The notes under the pieces are model-generated. The model did no database searches, was not told the DNA's origin, and was given only the letters and a program-made list of their open reading frames with translations. Made by a program: the position numbers and the translations under genes. Below, piece after piece: positions 13,011 to 26,386 of a DNA stretch of 64,000 nucleotides. The DNA is from Telopea speciosissima (lineage: Eukaryota > Streptophyta > Magnoliopsida > Proteales > Proteaceae). The stretch lies in contig NC_057919.1 in assembly GCF_018873765.1 (NCBI RefSeq), positions 62,262,484 through 62,326,483 of the forward strand, given 5' to 3'. How positions within the stretch are numbered: the first letter of the stretch is position 1; each line of letters begins with the position of its first letter.

Positions 13011-13400
13011 ATAGTTCATTTGCCTGTTCCAAGATACAAAAGGGGACGACAAGGTGAATCACCCACATATGTTCTTCATAAATCACAAGTGGTAACAAGT
13101 ACCTTTGTTTCCAAGGTGATTTTTAGGATTTTTAGCTGTTGGATAGATATTTCAATGGTTGGACTAGTCATATGTTGAATTTCAGCCTCAAAGTCCAGTA
13201 GAAGAGATAACAGCATAGTTTCTAGATTTCCTGTACCGACAGAAGGTGACCCAGTCCGACAGAAAGTACTAAATATTCAAGGGCTAACTTCCCGGTGGCA
13301 TACATCTACCTATACTAGTCTGATTCATCATTATAATATGTTTTTGGAAATGGGTGACCGAGATCTTCAAGCTTCCGGTTCAGCTACATCGTTCTTCTGA

Positions 13401-13830
13401 AATTTCCTTCATTTTCAAGGCCATTCGGGGTTCCAAAGATTTTTTTGGATTTTGAATTTTAACACACTTTTTGAATTTTGACACACTTTTGCGTGTTCGT
13501 AAAGTCGTTTTAGAGCTTGTAATCTTCATCTTGAATTTTATGAAATCAACTGTTTCTTACTTATTTTCATTTATCTTCTACTTTGTGGATTTGAGGGTTC
13601 ATTTGAGCTAAAATAATTTCCTTCATTTTCAAGGCCATCCGGGGTTCCAAAGTTTTTTTTGGATTTTGAATTTTAACACACTTTTTGAATTTTGACACAC
13701 TTTTGCATGTTCGTAAAGTCTTTTTAAAGCTTGTAATCTTCATCTTGAATTTTATGAAATCAACTGTTTCTAATTTATTTTTATTTTTCTTCTACTTTGT
13801 GGGTTTGAGGGTTCGTTTGAGCTAAAATAA
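13401..13830. repeat. Tandem duplication, about 214 bp x 2
   Basis: The block starting 'aatttccttcattttcaagg' at 13401 recurs at 13615 and runs through 'gagctaaaataat' in both copies, with few differences. A C-rich tract (13843-13872) follows the second copy. No coding meaning was seen. Confidence 0.85.
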
Positions 13831-14911
13831 TATCTAACACGCCCCCCCCCCCCCAACCCCCAACCCCCCAAAATACTTCTCGTGCGTCAAATTCAATTAG
13901 TCATCCTTCAGTTTAATGACATACCACTATGTTCATGAATTGTTTCATGTTGTTTTCAAAGCATGTGAGATTATGGAATTCATTTTGGCACCCTTGGGCG
14001 TTGAAAACAACAATATACTTAAGTGTGTTTTTTTTTGTGGGTAAATGACACCTAGGGTATCTAACGTTTAAACAAAATTATAATTTAGACTTTAGATATC
14101 CAATGTTTCACATATTGCGTTTGGTTGGGATATCTAAATCAGATTATAACAAAATCAGATCAGTTATAATCTCATTATTCAATTTTTTTTCTTTTTCTAA
14201 TTATACCCTTTTAAATAAATATTTTATTTTTTAATATAAAAAACAATACCCACATCACCATCCCCTCATCTTCTTCTTCGTCTTCCTGCAACCCCACCGA
14301 CCCCAACCCTACAGTCGTTGGAGTAAAAGGAGGCCACTGTAGTTTCTGCAAATCATCAAGTGGTTCTTTTGGAGGTTTTAGTCAGCTCTTCAAATCATGT
14401 AGTTTGATTTTTTATTTTATTTTTTAATCATCACTTGCTAAGGAAAACTGAGATTTTAGAGTTTAGACAGATAGAAATCTGGAGTCCAAGACTATATGAG
14501 GTGACTTATTGGATTAGGGTTTCCTCTTCAAAGTGGAAGAGGAAAAGAAAGTGTGAGTGTGATTAGAACGAGGAATTTGAATTCCTAGATATGGTGAGAG
14601 ATTGGAAAGAAGAGCGAAGAAGTAGGAGGAATGGCTAACTAACTGGAAAACAACACAAATGGGACGATTGCAAGGGTGCGGCGGTAGGAAGAATAGGGGA
14701 GGGGCTTGAGGAGGGTGGGGCAGGAAGTTGCAGAGGTGAGCGATCGATGGCAGCAGGGGAGGACGAACAGGGGTGGGGTTGTGGGAAAGAAGGGGTGGGG
14801 GGGGGGGTGGTTTGGGGAAGGAAAAAAGGGCGGGGTAGACGGTGAGGGTAGGGCGTGATGGTGGGATTAGGTTGCAACGAGGATTAGCGGCAGATCAGCT
14901 TGAATAATTAT

Positions 14912-15125
14912 GGATGAGATTTTGCTGCTACACTTGTAGGACAAGGCTGGCAGCGAAGGAAATGGAATCTTAAAGGGTATTTTAGAAAATACAAAAATCT
15001 AGAAAAGTATTTATGAAGCCCAAGGGGAAGTGAATTATTCCATTTCCTTGGCTGCAAGCCTTGTAGCAGGAACACGCCTTGTAGCAGGAACATTCCTATT
15101 ACAAGTATAGCAACAAATTTTTTTC
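14912..15125. mobile_element. Nested MITE, possible 10 bp TSD
   Basis: GAATAATTAT occurs at 14902-14911 and 15126-15135. The ends 'ttgctgctacacttgtagg' and 'attacaagtatagcaac' are mutually inverted. The right-hand flank may instead be the end of the adjacent MITE, so the TSD reading is tentative. Confidence 0.5.
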
Positions 15126-15470
15126 GAATAATTATCACCTCCAATTCGTGGGTACTTCCAATTCCTCAAATTCCTTTAATAGGGGGAGTGGACCCCACCT
15201 TGGGCAATATTTCGGGTTGGGGGTAGGGTGATCATTTCTACCCCCATGTGAGGAATTGGAGGAATTGGAGGGAATAACGATTCGATGGGTTTGGGTTGAA
15301 ATCGTTATCCCCTCCAATTCGCTGCCCCCTTCAAGTCTTCCAATTCCTCACATGGGGGAAGAAATGACCACCCTGCCCTTTGCCCAATAACACTGCCCAA
15401 GGTGGGATCCACTCCCCCCTATTAGAGGAATTGAAGGTGCCTGCGATTTAGAGGTGATAATTATTCGTTG
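15126..15470. mobile_element. Nested fold-back MITE
   Basis: The ends GAATAATTATCACCTC and gaggtgataattattc are exact inverse complements, and the interior 'ccccatgtgaggaattgg' blocks are also inverted. It is related to the MITE at 2531-2684. Confidence 0.7.
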
Positions 15471-15793
15471 CAATAGGGGCTTTGGATCAATGGGGTTCAA
15501 GGAAGAAGAAGTATTAGAAGAGGGACGGTGATAAGGGTTCCACATAGGTTTTTTTTATTAAAAAGTAAACATAATTATTCAGAAGCGTAAAATTGGAAAA
15601 GAAAAAAAAATGAGTAATCAGATTAATTATAATCAGATTTAGGTATCCCAACATAATATGTGAAAAGTTAAGTATCTAAACTAAATTATTTTTTTTTGGA
15701 TGAAAGTGTAATCACACAAACCACACACCAATCCCAAAAGATATCTAAACTATAGTTTGTTAAAATGTTAGGTGCCCTAAGTGTCATTTATCC

Positions 15794-18376
15794 TTTTTTT
15801 TTTCTTTTCTTTTTTTAAAAGTGTAATTACACAAATCACATAGCATTCCCAAAAGGTTAACAAACACTTAAGTAGATTATTGTTTTTCCCTGCCTAGCTG
15901 CTCCCTTTGTAGGAAAGGATAGGAGTGTAATCCGTTTTGCTCAATAGACTATCTTTCTACCCAAAAAAAAACTAGATTATTGTTTTCAATACCCAAGGGT
16001 ACCAAAATGAATTTCATAATCTCCACCCAAAAAAAAATTGAATTTCATAAGCGCACATGCTTTAAAAAACAAAAGCATTGAGTCAATTAATGGATTTCCA
16101 ATACGGCAATACCCATAGCACATGACATATTGTCTATGTCCACATATTGCTTAAATTTTGTTTTAAAAAAAAAAGTCAAATTTGCTTAAAACTATTTGAA
16201 GAATTATCATTATTGAAAAATAAAAGAAAGTAAAATATCCATGAGAAGGGCCCCACGGTGATATTGAGGGTTAAAACGACTACAACAATTTCATTTTTTG
16301 GATCTACCGATTAAAGTTATTGGTCTAGTTTTGGATTTATCGATTAAGTTATTGGTCTCCCACCGGTTCTAGAACCGATAGATCAACTAGAAACCAGTAT
16401 AAATCCTTATCCTAAACTTATATACTATATAATTCTTAAAGACTTAAGATTATGATAACTAAGGAACCGGACCGATAACCTAAAACCGGACCAATTGACA
16501 CCCTTAGTAATGACCAGCCGCCAATTTGTACTTAAGGCTATGTTTAGATGCCAAGAAAATAAAAGAAAAAAAAAATTATGATGATGCAATGATTGATTTA
16601 TGTCTCTCTTTCTCTCTCCTCAAATTCAAATGCACAGAAATCAACTGGTAATTTACAATGAAACACCGTGTGATCAAAACTGTTTTTTTACGGAAACAAT
16701 GATCAGAATGCTAAGATCTCCTTTATGTTCAAAATATTACGAAAAAAATGAGAAGATTCTCTAAGCAAGCAATATTGATGAGCGATGAAATGATTTCACA
16801 CATAGACAGGTAGTGAAGTCATTTCATATTCTCTCTATTTTTGATAGAATTTTCTACTTTTTTTTTTTTAGGTAATAGAATTATCTACTTTTAAATTTTA
16901 ACCAGATTACTTTCAAATTTCAATGCACCTAATGTCGTGTTTTCAAGTTCTGATTCTTATATTATACGCAAACCCCGAAATAAATTTAAGGGAGATTTTC
17001 TATCATTTCTTTATATATTTGACCTATATTTATTCAAAGTTTAAACTATACTACTTAAATTGCTTTTCTGATTCTTCCACACAAGCAAAGTTCCACCTCT
17101 TTTTCCTCTATTAATTCTTAATCCCTAAACTAACCCTGCTCCCATCTCCTTCGACAGCCCATTCTGATGACACCCGACTCCCATAGCCTCCTGTCACCCC
17201 CGCCTTCCCCTTTACCGTGAACCACCCCTCTCCACAACTCCTATCCCAATCTCTCCTCCCCCCCCCCCCCCCCCCAACCCCCCCGGCGTGCGCTTCATCT
17301 CCACTCCTCAGGCTCGATTTGTTCTGCAATTGCACATGATTCACAATTTGGGGGCTTTAGACTTGATGAAACAAAACATGCTGAGGAAGAAAGCCATGAT
17401 CATGGGGGCTAAATTTCTCCTTTTTGTTTTTGGCTCTTCATTTCAATCTCCATTACTACTTACATAAGAACAAGAAACTAACGAATAAAAATAAGATAAG
17501 TCCATCGTCCACGGTCCATTAGATTACCCCAATGCAGAGAAACATTAGGTGAACAATGAACAGGGCCTCTATTCTGGCAAACTCGAATTTCACAGCCCCT
17601 GCTTCGTACCAAACTGATAAATTAAATCACCTTTTGATTTGGATAATGGAGGTTACAATCAGTTGGCACATTGCAAAGACCGTAGAATTGTTAGTTTATA
17701 GTTTCAGGTTCTATGAGCTCGACTTCCACAGCTTCTACTCAAACAGTACTAAAAGCCTCACCATAATATTCACGCAAAGGGTGGATGAAGGCAGAGGCTA
17801 GGTCCGAGGGGAGATGGGGATTGGTGCCCCTGTAGTCTGCCAACAATACAAGAGACCACAAAGACGGTGGAAGATAAGAAAGCAGAGAGAACCCTAGAAT
17901 CAGATCTCTGCTCTTTGCGTCAATCTTTGAAACCCTTCCCCTCCCAAAAAAAAAGATGTATTTTAAGTTGATTTTACATTCTCAGAAAATAAAAATAGTA
18001 GTTTTTAACGCTCAGAAATGCAAAATCGACCTAAAATACATACTCAACACAGCCTTTGAGAAGGTAAAGCAAGGCAGGACAACTTAGCTTGGTCGACGAG
18101 GTGGACCTTGACAAACTAGTCTACGACAGTGGCAAGATGAGAAGTGGCAGCGGGCGGACGATGAGGACTATGCTGTGGAGGCTGTGGGAGGGACGCAGGG
18201 GTAATTTAAGGATTTAGAATTACATTACCAAAGGGCAAAAAGGCCTAACGTTTGCTTTATCTAGAGGAAACTTTCCCTAAATTTAAAATGGACTAGACTC
18301 TAAGGAATCAAAAAGGAACAACATAGCGCCACAACAGAGGGGCTGATATCAGGGACAACGTTGTGAACTATCTTCT
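15794..18376. other. Intergenic, no gene recognised
   Basis: AT-rich DNA with homopolymer runs, including a C-run at 17258-17276. At 16370-16510 'ccggttctagaaccg' and an end reading 'ccaattgacaccctta' suggest an old hAT-type MITE. The glycine-rich minus-strand reading at 17111-17344 is explained by the C-run. Confidence 0.4.
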
Positions 18377-18385
18377 TTAATTTAA

Positions 18386-20016
18386 GGTAAATTTACACAT
18401 ACCTCCCTGAGGTTTAATGAAAGGATATTTTCAACCCCCAGGTTTGGAAAATTCTGCATACCCCCCTGATGTTTGCAAATGATAACCGATTGTCCATTCC
18501 GTCAGTTCATGATTAACACTATTAAAAAATAGACTTGAACTGACAAAATTGCCCTTACGCAAATTTTTTTAAAAAAAAAAAAAAAAAAACACCTGCAATT
18601 CATCTTTCCCAAACGATTTTGGGGAAGATGAGTTGTAGGTTTCAAAACCCTTTCAACCCTTATCGAAATTAGGAAAATTTTCAAATCCACTCCACCTGCA
18701 ACTCATCTTCCTAAGAGGAATCTCATCAGGAATGAAGTGAAGACATGAAAAAGAGAGAATTTAACAACTTCAAGATTGCCATGCTTGACACAAAAATCAA
18801 AACAGATAGAAGTAGGCCAATGTCAGATTAAGAAATAGAAGAAGCTTTCCAGAAATTAGAGATTAAGAAATAGAAGAATCTTTCTTCTTCTTCCTCGATG
18901 AAAGACCAGGCGGTAGCTCCAAACCTCGAAGAGAAGAACTCCATGCTATGAGGTTCACTCGAGCGAAATTCTGGACTCAAGTACTAAAACCCTTCTCTAT
19001 TGGAACCAGCCAACAAACTTGAGGTTCAACAACCTAAAAAATCAAGGGGTTAATTTGACAGGAAAGACTTGGCGGAAGATAAAGAAGAAACGGTTGCCAT
19101 TAGCTATAAGGTTTTCTAAGCAAAGGATTTGGGAAGGTCAATCGAAGCGATCGCAAAGATTTCAAAATTTGGAAAATCCAAAGCAAAGATTGCATTTTTC
19201 GTCCCTTTTCCTTTCAATTTGTGGGAGAAAGAGAACAGAAGAGAGCCCAAAAACCAAGGAAGACTTATCCCTTTTATGAAATTCGAGATTCCTGCAAATA
19301 TTGGAAAACCACTTAGCTAGTAAAAATTTACAATGTCAGATCTCCAGTGATGCTGCCCTTTTCGCCGGTTAAAGATCTCGGCTTTACAGTTTTTGGCTCA
19401 GATCTCTGCTTCCGAATGGAATGGGACTTATGGTTTGTATCGAAGGATACAAACAAACCGTTAAGGACCCACTTTTTGTGAAGGGAAAATATCTTCTCCC
19501 ACGGGATCTGACCCTCTGGAATGGAGAATGACATTTTTTTATTTTTGGTGAAGATGGAGAAAGATATTTCAGACAATGATCTTGAATCCAGGATAGAACG
19601 ACTGCTTAAATAGTAGGTGGCGATGGTGGAGCAGCAATTTGTTTAGGTTTTAGAAGAAGAAGGAGAAAAGGTAATGAAGGGGTGAAGAGATTCAATTCAT
19701 TTATTTAATTTTGGATGCTCCCAATTTTAATGGTTTTTTCCTTGAATTAGTGCATCGACAGAGCAAAACCTACATATCATCTTCCCCAAAATCGATTGGG
19801 GAAGATGAATTGCAAGTGTTTTTTTTTTCAAAAAAAATTTCTATAAGGGCAATTCCGTCAGTTCAAGTCTATTTTTTAACAGTGTTAGTCATGAACTGAC
19901 GGAATGGACCTATCTGTTACCATTTGCAAACCTCAGGGGGATATGCAGAATTTTCCAAACCTGGGGGTTGAAAATATCTTTTCATTAAACCTCAGGGGGG
20001 TATGTGTAAATTACCC
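18386..20016. mobile_element. Fold-back Mutator-like element (non-autonomous, 1.63 kb)
   Basis: Terminal inverted repeats of roughly 250 bp begin GGTAAATTTACACATACC (left) and end ggtatgtgtaaattaccc (right). TTAATTTAA flanks the element at 18377-18385 and 20017-20025, a 9 bp target duplication typical of MULEs. The 1 kb centre (about 18.72-19.73 kb) has short readings (19019-19279 plus) with no recognisable transposase. It could hold captured host sequence, which I cannot identify. Confidence 0.85.
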
Positions 20017-20025
20017 TTAATTTAA

Positions 20026-20379
20026 TTATATTTTTTCTATTAACCCAAAAAAATAATAATAATAAGGCACAACAGGGAGGCTGAAGAAATCTTTAGGTAA
20101 TCACAGGAAACACAGTTTCATTTGGATGGTTAATCAGGGTAAACAAGGTCCAAACATACAATATACACGCATGTCCTCTATAAATAATAAATACTTATTG
20201 GTATAGCTCTTTTTTTTTTGGAGGGTTGGGCTATATTCACAGGTATTATCTACAGATGCCATTTATACTAATATATTTACAATTTATTTAGTCTCAAAAA
20301 GAAATTTCCCTAAGATAACATCATAAAACACTAGACAAGCTTGCCAAAATTAGAAAGAAGACATGCCTTCGGCTTTGGT
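20026..20379. other. 3' flank of the ATG18-like gene
   Basis: AT-rich sequence downstream (on minus) of the ATG18-like stop codon. It probably holds the 3' UTR and the polyadenylation region. No gene is seen. Confidence 0.4.
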
Positions 20380-23300
20380 CTAGAAAGTGTCTTCTGGCTT
20401 CAGGAAGTTGTAATATTCCAGTTGACTCATCTCGCCACCGGTCACCGGATCAAACTGACATCGATAGAAGCTGCACATACAATCACATACCATCACATAC
20501 CATCAAATTACTCATCTTTGAAGGATGACAATAACATTTCAAATGTTAACTTTCTTTCCTCGTTACTTGCCAAGGGAAGTTATATATTTGTTCTCATTAT
20601 TTGCCCTTAACAAAAGTTGCGACCCGGTCAAGGATTCTGGTATCTGTGTCAGGGGTCAAGTTGGTCAAGGCCAATCTGGATTGGTCCAGATAGGATTGAC
20701 CATTCCGACAATGAAAAAGGGCCAGGGAATCACCTGTTCCAAAAAATTTTATATCCATTGATACCTGTATATGGTATACCACTTGAATGCAAGTCTTCCG
20801 CTGGCAAACTTGGGTTCTAAAAAATAATCTCATCAAAATGTAAGATGCCCATCCTATTTGATCTGGCTCTGAATTCTTGATCCTAGGATGGCCAACTCAC
20901 TTGGCAAGGCAAGATGAGTTGTCAAATTGGGCCATGTGGAGGCTGATAATGCCGATCAGCCACACATTGGATAGACAGGATGATACCCTCTAAAGTTTAT
21001 CTTGACATATGCCAAATTTTGTGCCTCTCAGAAGGCCTACAATACATTGGCCTTTTCCCTTGTATTTTCAGACATCCAACTGTTTCTCCAAATAAATTCC
21101 TCTACAATTTTTATTAGTTCCATCGGGCTTACATGAGTGTATCAAGTTGGTGCCCAGGTAAGGTGTCATGGGGCTCTAGCAGCGTTACACTAACCATGGA
21201 ATTTTAATAATTCAAAGTATTACCTTCCATCCATGCCGAGTACAACGATTGTATCCTTTTGATGGCCAAAAGCAACAATGTACTGAGAACCTTCATGCAG
21301 GCGGAATTGCGCAACTGACCATTCTGAGCTAAAATACTTAGGCAGCACCCCTGCACGTATAAAATCCAACCAAGTTTTAGAAAAGCTTTCGGCTTCATTG
21401 GTTCATTATTATGCTAAAAAAGGTAAAAACAAAAAAAAGTAAAAATGATAATATACCCCCCCATGATACTCAGTTTATTAGGGATCAACAAAGATACCAT
21501 GAGTTTCTCAAACAGGTAAACAGGTTGTATAACCATTCCAACTGAGACACTTAATACATATTTTTAATTATTCTATTAGAATGATTTAGTAAAAGTAAAG
21601 AAATGTTACCTTTAATGAAAGAAAGTGATGAACCACTTGATGCAGCAGCATTATTGGGACCAGATACAATGCGTGTATTATCATTTCCTGGAGATCCTGA
21701 ATTAACCTTGAGATTGAAAACATGAACAGTGCCCTTGTCACTTGACACAGCTAGCCACTCTGCAGTAGAAGAGAAAGCCAAACTGTAGATCTCTGCTCTA
21801 TCAGCACCCCTACGCACCTGCATCATATATCCAATGAATCAAAAAGTAAAGGGAAGGTGCATTAAGCATGTAAAAATATACCGAATGATGAAGACCAACA
21901 TTTGGAAGTATGAACTTCCTTTACTTCCAAAGGAATCATATGCCGAAAGCACGCATAAACTAAAAAGAGGGAAGCTACCACAATTATCTGTCCAAAGTCA
22001 ATAGGGGCTCCAAGAAATGAATTTCCAAAAAACAGCCTCAAAATGTTGTATATGCTCCCCTCGCTGTTCATTATTAAACTTTCTAGTGGGCAGTTGAAAA
22101 GTTTAAAGTACTCTACAAGATTTCTAGATATCTAGTAAGAGTTGGCTCTTATCTACAAATTAAACCATTTGGAACAATGTCCTGCAAAAACTTAGCCCAA
22201 GGGTGACAATGACCAAGGATTGTCCAATGTTATATTACATGACAATGCAAGTCTAAAATTGGAGATTTACAGCAGTGGAAGGCCTAATTTTCAAGAAACC
22301 CACCAAAATTTTGTGAATGTGATGCTGTAAAATAATAATAAAAGAAAGGTGTTTCAGGCTCCTGCCTTCAGTTTATAAAAGGTGGCTTGCCAAGGTGACA
22401 ACCAACAAACACATACCTTAAAACGATTAAAAAGGACGACCACAAATAACCCCACCAAAAAATAACTCGATTCAAAGGTGTCTAACCTAAAAGCTGCTTG
22501 ATCAAGGATTAAATGCATAGGCAGACACCAGTCAGTTTGCAGTTACAAGTCTCAAAATATTGGTCCCACAGCCACAATACAGGAACTGCAAACTGATTCA
22601 GATTTTTTTTTGGTAAGAACTGATTCAGATTCATCACCAAATAAAACTTGTTTTATTAGGAATAAGTCCAGGGTTGGGTTATATACATGTTGGACCTTTG
22701 GTCCCATGGGTTTTCTATGTAATAGGCCCCTTTTAGGGGTCTAAAGTATGGGTAATTAGGTTGCAGACGGGATTAGCTGTTTTAGTTCCATACTTGGTTT
22801 TATTTTGGTGTTTTTGTTTTGTACCACCAACAGAAGGCAAAAACCAAAAGATACTAGTAGTAAACTAGTAATCCTTTTGATTAAAAAATAACAATATTGA
22901 AGTGACCAAAATCATATGGACAAAGAAAAGATTTTTTAGGAAGGATATATTGTTCATAATGCAGATCCTGGGTTTAGAAGACCCAAATCAGATTGCTTGT
23001 GGCCCACTAAAACGTGCAATAGCCAAATAGTAAGGAATGATGGCAATTCTGTAAATATGTGGAAGTTCATATAACCAATGGCAGAATTATAAATAAACAT
23101 AAGTCTATAATAAGATGGCAGTATCGTAATTAAAAGGAATCTCAAAGGGGTAATTGGTAGTTTTAAATGGGTGATAGGATATGAAAGAAAATAAGATTTC
23201 TTGTAAGAGGGTAAACTTCGAAGGGAAGGCAAAATTAGGATAAAGTTGAATTACCCTAAAGGAGGGTATTTCTGGAAGATGAGGTTTAATGGATTAAAAC

Positions 23301-26300
23301 ATAAATGAATCGACTGTCTCCTTCAACCTCACGTTAGGAATAAGAAGAGGCAGAAAACCAGATTCGATTTTGAGCGATGGAACTCATCGGTACCGCCTTA
23401 GACTCACCTGAAACTTCGGTGGAGGTCGAAAACTGAAAGACTTGCTGATTCCACTCAAATAGAGACCTAAAGTTTGAAGGAAATGAAAACTGCAACTCAG
23501 GTCCAGCAACAAGTACGAACCAGAATTTGATTTCTGATTCAATTTTAGAGTAGAGGTGATATCAAGGCATTTTGTTCTAAGGCTTGATTCACCTCAGGGT
23601 AGGGAACCTTCAATCTAAGCCTAAGTAGACTTGCTGATTCCACTCAAATAGAGACCTAAAGTTTGAAGGAAAAGAAAACTGCAACTCAGGTCCAGCGACA
23701 AGTACGAACCAGACTTGATTTCTGATTCAATATTACAGTAGAGGTGATATCAAGGCATTCCGTTCTAAGGTTTGACTCACCTCAGGGTAGGGAACCATCG
23801 ATCTAAACCTAAGCTGAAAAGGAGAGGGTAGGGAAGGATCAATTATCAATATGGCTGGTTGCAGGTGTTGCTGGAACAAAGGTAAGACTAGGTGCGTTTC
23901 AGGGATTCAACGGGAAAAGTAGGGCGAAGGAATAATAGAAGGAAGAAGGGAAGAAGAAGAAGATTACAGGGGAGGGGAGAAGAGGTGGTCACACGACCAT
24001 TGTTTTGTACCAATCGGTACCACAAACAACTCAACAAAATTCCATTCACAAATCTACCCAGCAAATTGGGTTACAATCATATTTATGTAAAAAAGAAATT
24101 AAGTTTCCTAATTGAAGTCTAAAACACAAATAGAGTTAAAATCTACTAACTAAAACAGAAACTCGATAAAACTCAAATTGCTAATTCCCTAATTGCTACC
24201 CAAATACAAGATTACATATATTTTCCAAATAAAATAATTCCTAAATATCCTGCTGAACCTAAGAACCCACTTGGACCCGGTTCGTCTTCATATGAGTCCC
24301 CCAGCGGGTTTAGCCCAGTCCAAAAAATTGCTCCTGCATTAGTTCATTTATTGTTCATTCATCTTTCTAATAGATATTTGCATTTTGTTTTTGGCCATTA
24401 AACAGAGTATATTCGTTGGTATTTTTAAACAAAAGTATACAATATAAAAACAGAACTATTTTTCCTCAAAAGAAGCTAAAAAAATGCCATGCTTGGCTGT
24501 ACATATATATGCATGCAAGTCCACAAAATACCAATGCCTGTTAATGTTTTGATTTTAGCATTCAAAGAGCATGTTTTTATTTTTAAACAACAGAATTTTT
24601 TCAAGATAGAAACAGAAAGGACAAGGTCAGATGGTGTGACATCAATATGACCAGGTTTTTTTTTCCAAAGCAGGGGCTGGCTCAAATCGGTGGAAGTCCA
24701 TTTTCTTGTAATCATGTGGAATCAGCCGGAGATTTGCTCATTCTTTTCCTTTTCCTATGAGTTCTAATAACATTTCATGCATAAATTTCATATCTTAGGA
24801 CCAATTTTTGGTAGTTTCAGTGGTGCTTTGGCACTCTAAATCCAGAAATCTGAATAAGACTCAAGCAACAGTCTCATGCTAAAGTTTGGATTCTCTGAAT
24901 GGAAAGCAACCTCAGAACATTTAAAGATTATTTTATGAATGCCAAGGAGCTTCTTATGATCTGTGGGATGTCAGTTCAAAAAATTATGAATAGAGTTTCT
25001 GCTCGCTTTTTGAAGAACAATAGTTTGGATCTTATCAGGATGTAGTTTTCGTTTGAGAATATGTTCTATCCTTATTTAGGCTTCAGCCTATTGGTTCTGT
25101 TGCAGCCCAGTGGTGATTTTTTGGCGCATTGGCCCTTCTGCCTTCTTCTTTCCCTATCCCTCTACTCAATTCCCTCCCCCACCCCCAATTCCACCTCCCC
25201 CAAAAAAAAGGCTGCCATTAACATCCAAAAGTTTCTTCAAATTGATGCATAATAAATCGTTTAGCAGAACCAATAACCAGAGAGAAAAATGACTTCCGGG
25301 AAAAGGAACCAATAATAGCACATATCAATGGGCAATGCCGTTCTTTTCCGAGATTGTTCTCGAGAAAATAAGAATACAAAAATATAGAGAAAAACAATGA
25401 ACAGAAGAAACAGTTAAACTGCTACATACCTCTTGAAGAAGAGTTCCATCCAATGTATTGAAAATCCGAACCAGAGTGCCCTTGGTGCTGGCTGTAGCGA
25501 GCAATTTACCATCCTGGGTGAGTGCGAAACACGCGATCCTCGAATCATGAGCCGTGATGAACTTTGTTCTCTTAGACGCATAATGCTCAACCCTAACCTG
25601 ACCCTTCTGCAGCCCAGGGCAAACCAAGACAAGTGAACCAGACACCTGTGACACCGCACAAAGCCCCTTGGGATTGGCAATCGTCTCAATTTGGTGCAAC
25701 AGCTTCAGGTCGGCGAAATTGTACACAAATATCTTCTGTTCCAAAACGACAATAATACGATCACGCCGAAGCCGTACGGCACGGACCTCAGATCTAAATG
25801 ACAACTCGCCGATGCAACGGCTCTGGTGATCATCCCAAATCATGACCTTGTTGATCGGGTATTGCGGATCAGGTCCGCCCCCGACAAGTGCAAGAATATT
25901 GCATCTAAAGAGCATCTCCACAACACCAATACCGCCTCCATGATCGAAGTCTCTCCGGAAGATTTCACGAAAAGGATCGCAGTTGTAGATCCGGAAGCCA
26001 TGATCTGTTCCGGTGGCAAAACATCCATGGTCCTGATTAAAGGAGAGGTGAAGGAGCGTGGGAACAGAAGACGCTGACGGAGACAAATTTTCATGGAGAT
26101 TGGGGTTAGCGCTAGGGTTTTGAATGAAAGGAGAGGTGGAAGAAGGGGAATTGAAATTGGAAGGAGCTTCCGCATCTTCATCTCCATCTCCATCTTCGAC
26201 GTTCTCTTCCGTTTCATCTCTTCGTTGTTGCATAGCAAAAGGAGGCTCTACTGCAATCTGAGATTCGTCCGATATCATGGCGCGTTCGTCTGAGGGAAGA

Positions 26301-26386
26301 GTGAGAAAATTCGAATTAGAATTAGGTTTAGGATTTGACTCCGGAAGCGGCCATGGAGGAGAAGAACAAGCGGAGAGAGCTGCCAT
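20380..26386 (-). CDS. ATG18a-like WD40 autophagy protein (4 exons)
   Basis: PROPPIN-family beta-propeller that binds phosphatidylinositol 3-phosphate and helps autophagosome membranes form. Exons on minus are 26386-25430, 21817-21610, 21350-21224 and 20470-20380. All junctions are GT-AG and in phase, giving 460 aa against about 425 for Arabidopsis ATG18a. The start is ATG at 26386 in the context ccATGG. Residues 1-110 are a Ser/Pro- and acid-rich leader ([16 protein letters not shown]), and blades begin near [17 protein letters not shown]. The lipid-binding L-R-R-G motif appears as VRRG at residues 320-323, the first codons of exon 2. [10 protein letters not shown] and the C-terminal [14 protein letters not shown] match plant ATG18a proteins. 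The first intron is 3.6 kb and contains a 189 bp tandem duplication. The subtype 'a' is inferred from remembered similarity. Confidence 0.92.
23441..23818. repeat. 189 bp direct duplication in ATG18-like intron 1
   Basis: 'cttgctgattccactcaaat' begins at 23441 and again at 23630. The two copies stay alignable through 'acctcagggtagggaacc' with scattered substitutions. It lies wholly in the intron 21818-25429, well away from splice sites. Confidence 0.85.

Larger units (their letters stand above)
14039..15793. mobile_element. 1.75 kb inverted-repeat DNA element with nested MITEs
   Basis: The left arm GGGTAAATGACACCTAGGG is inverted at the right end (ccctaagtgtcatttatcc). Pairing resumes further in, between about 14107-14190 and 15590-15662 (ggttgggatatctaaatc against gatttaggtatcccaac). 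No transposase is visible, so it is non-autonomous. Its centre holds at least two smaller inverted-repeat units. Confidence 0.7.

Noticed and set aside
14635-14877. Proline-rich minus-strand frame of 80 codons
   Set aside because: It arises from a G-rich simple-sequence tract inside a transposable element, with no homology or gene context.
17111-17344. Glycine-rich minus-strand frame of 77 codons
   Set aside because: It reads through a C-run at 17258-17276 and has no recognisable domain.
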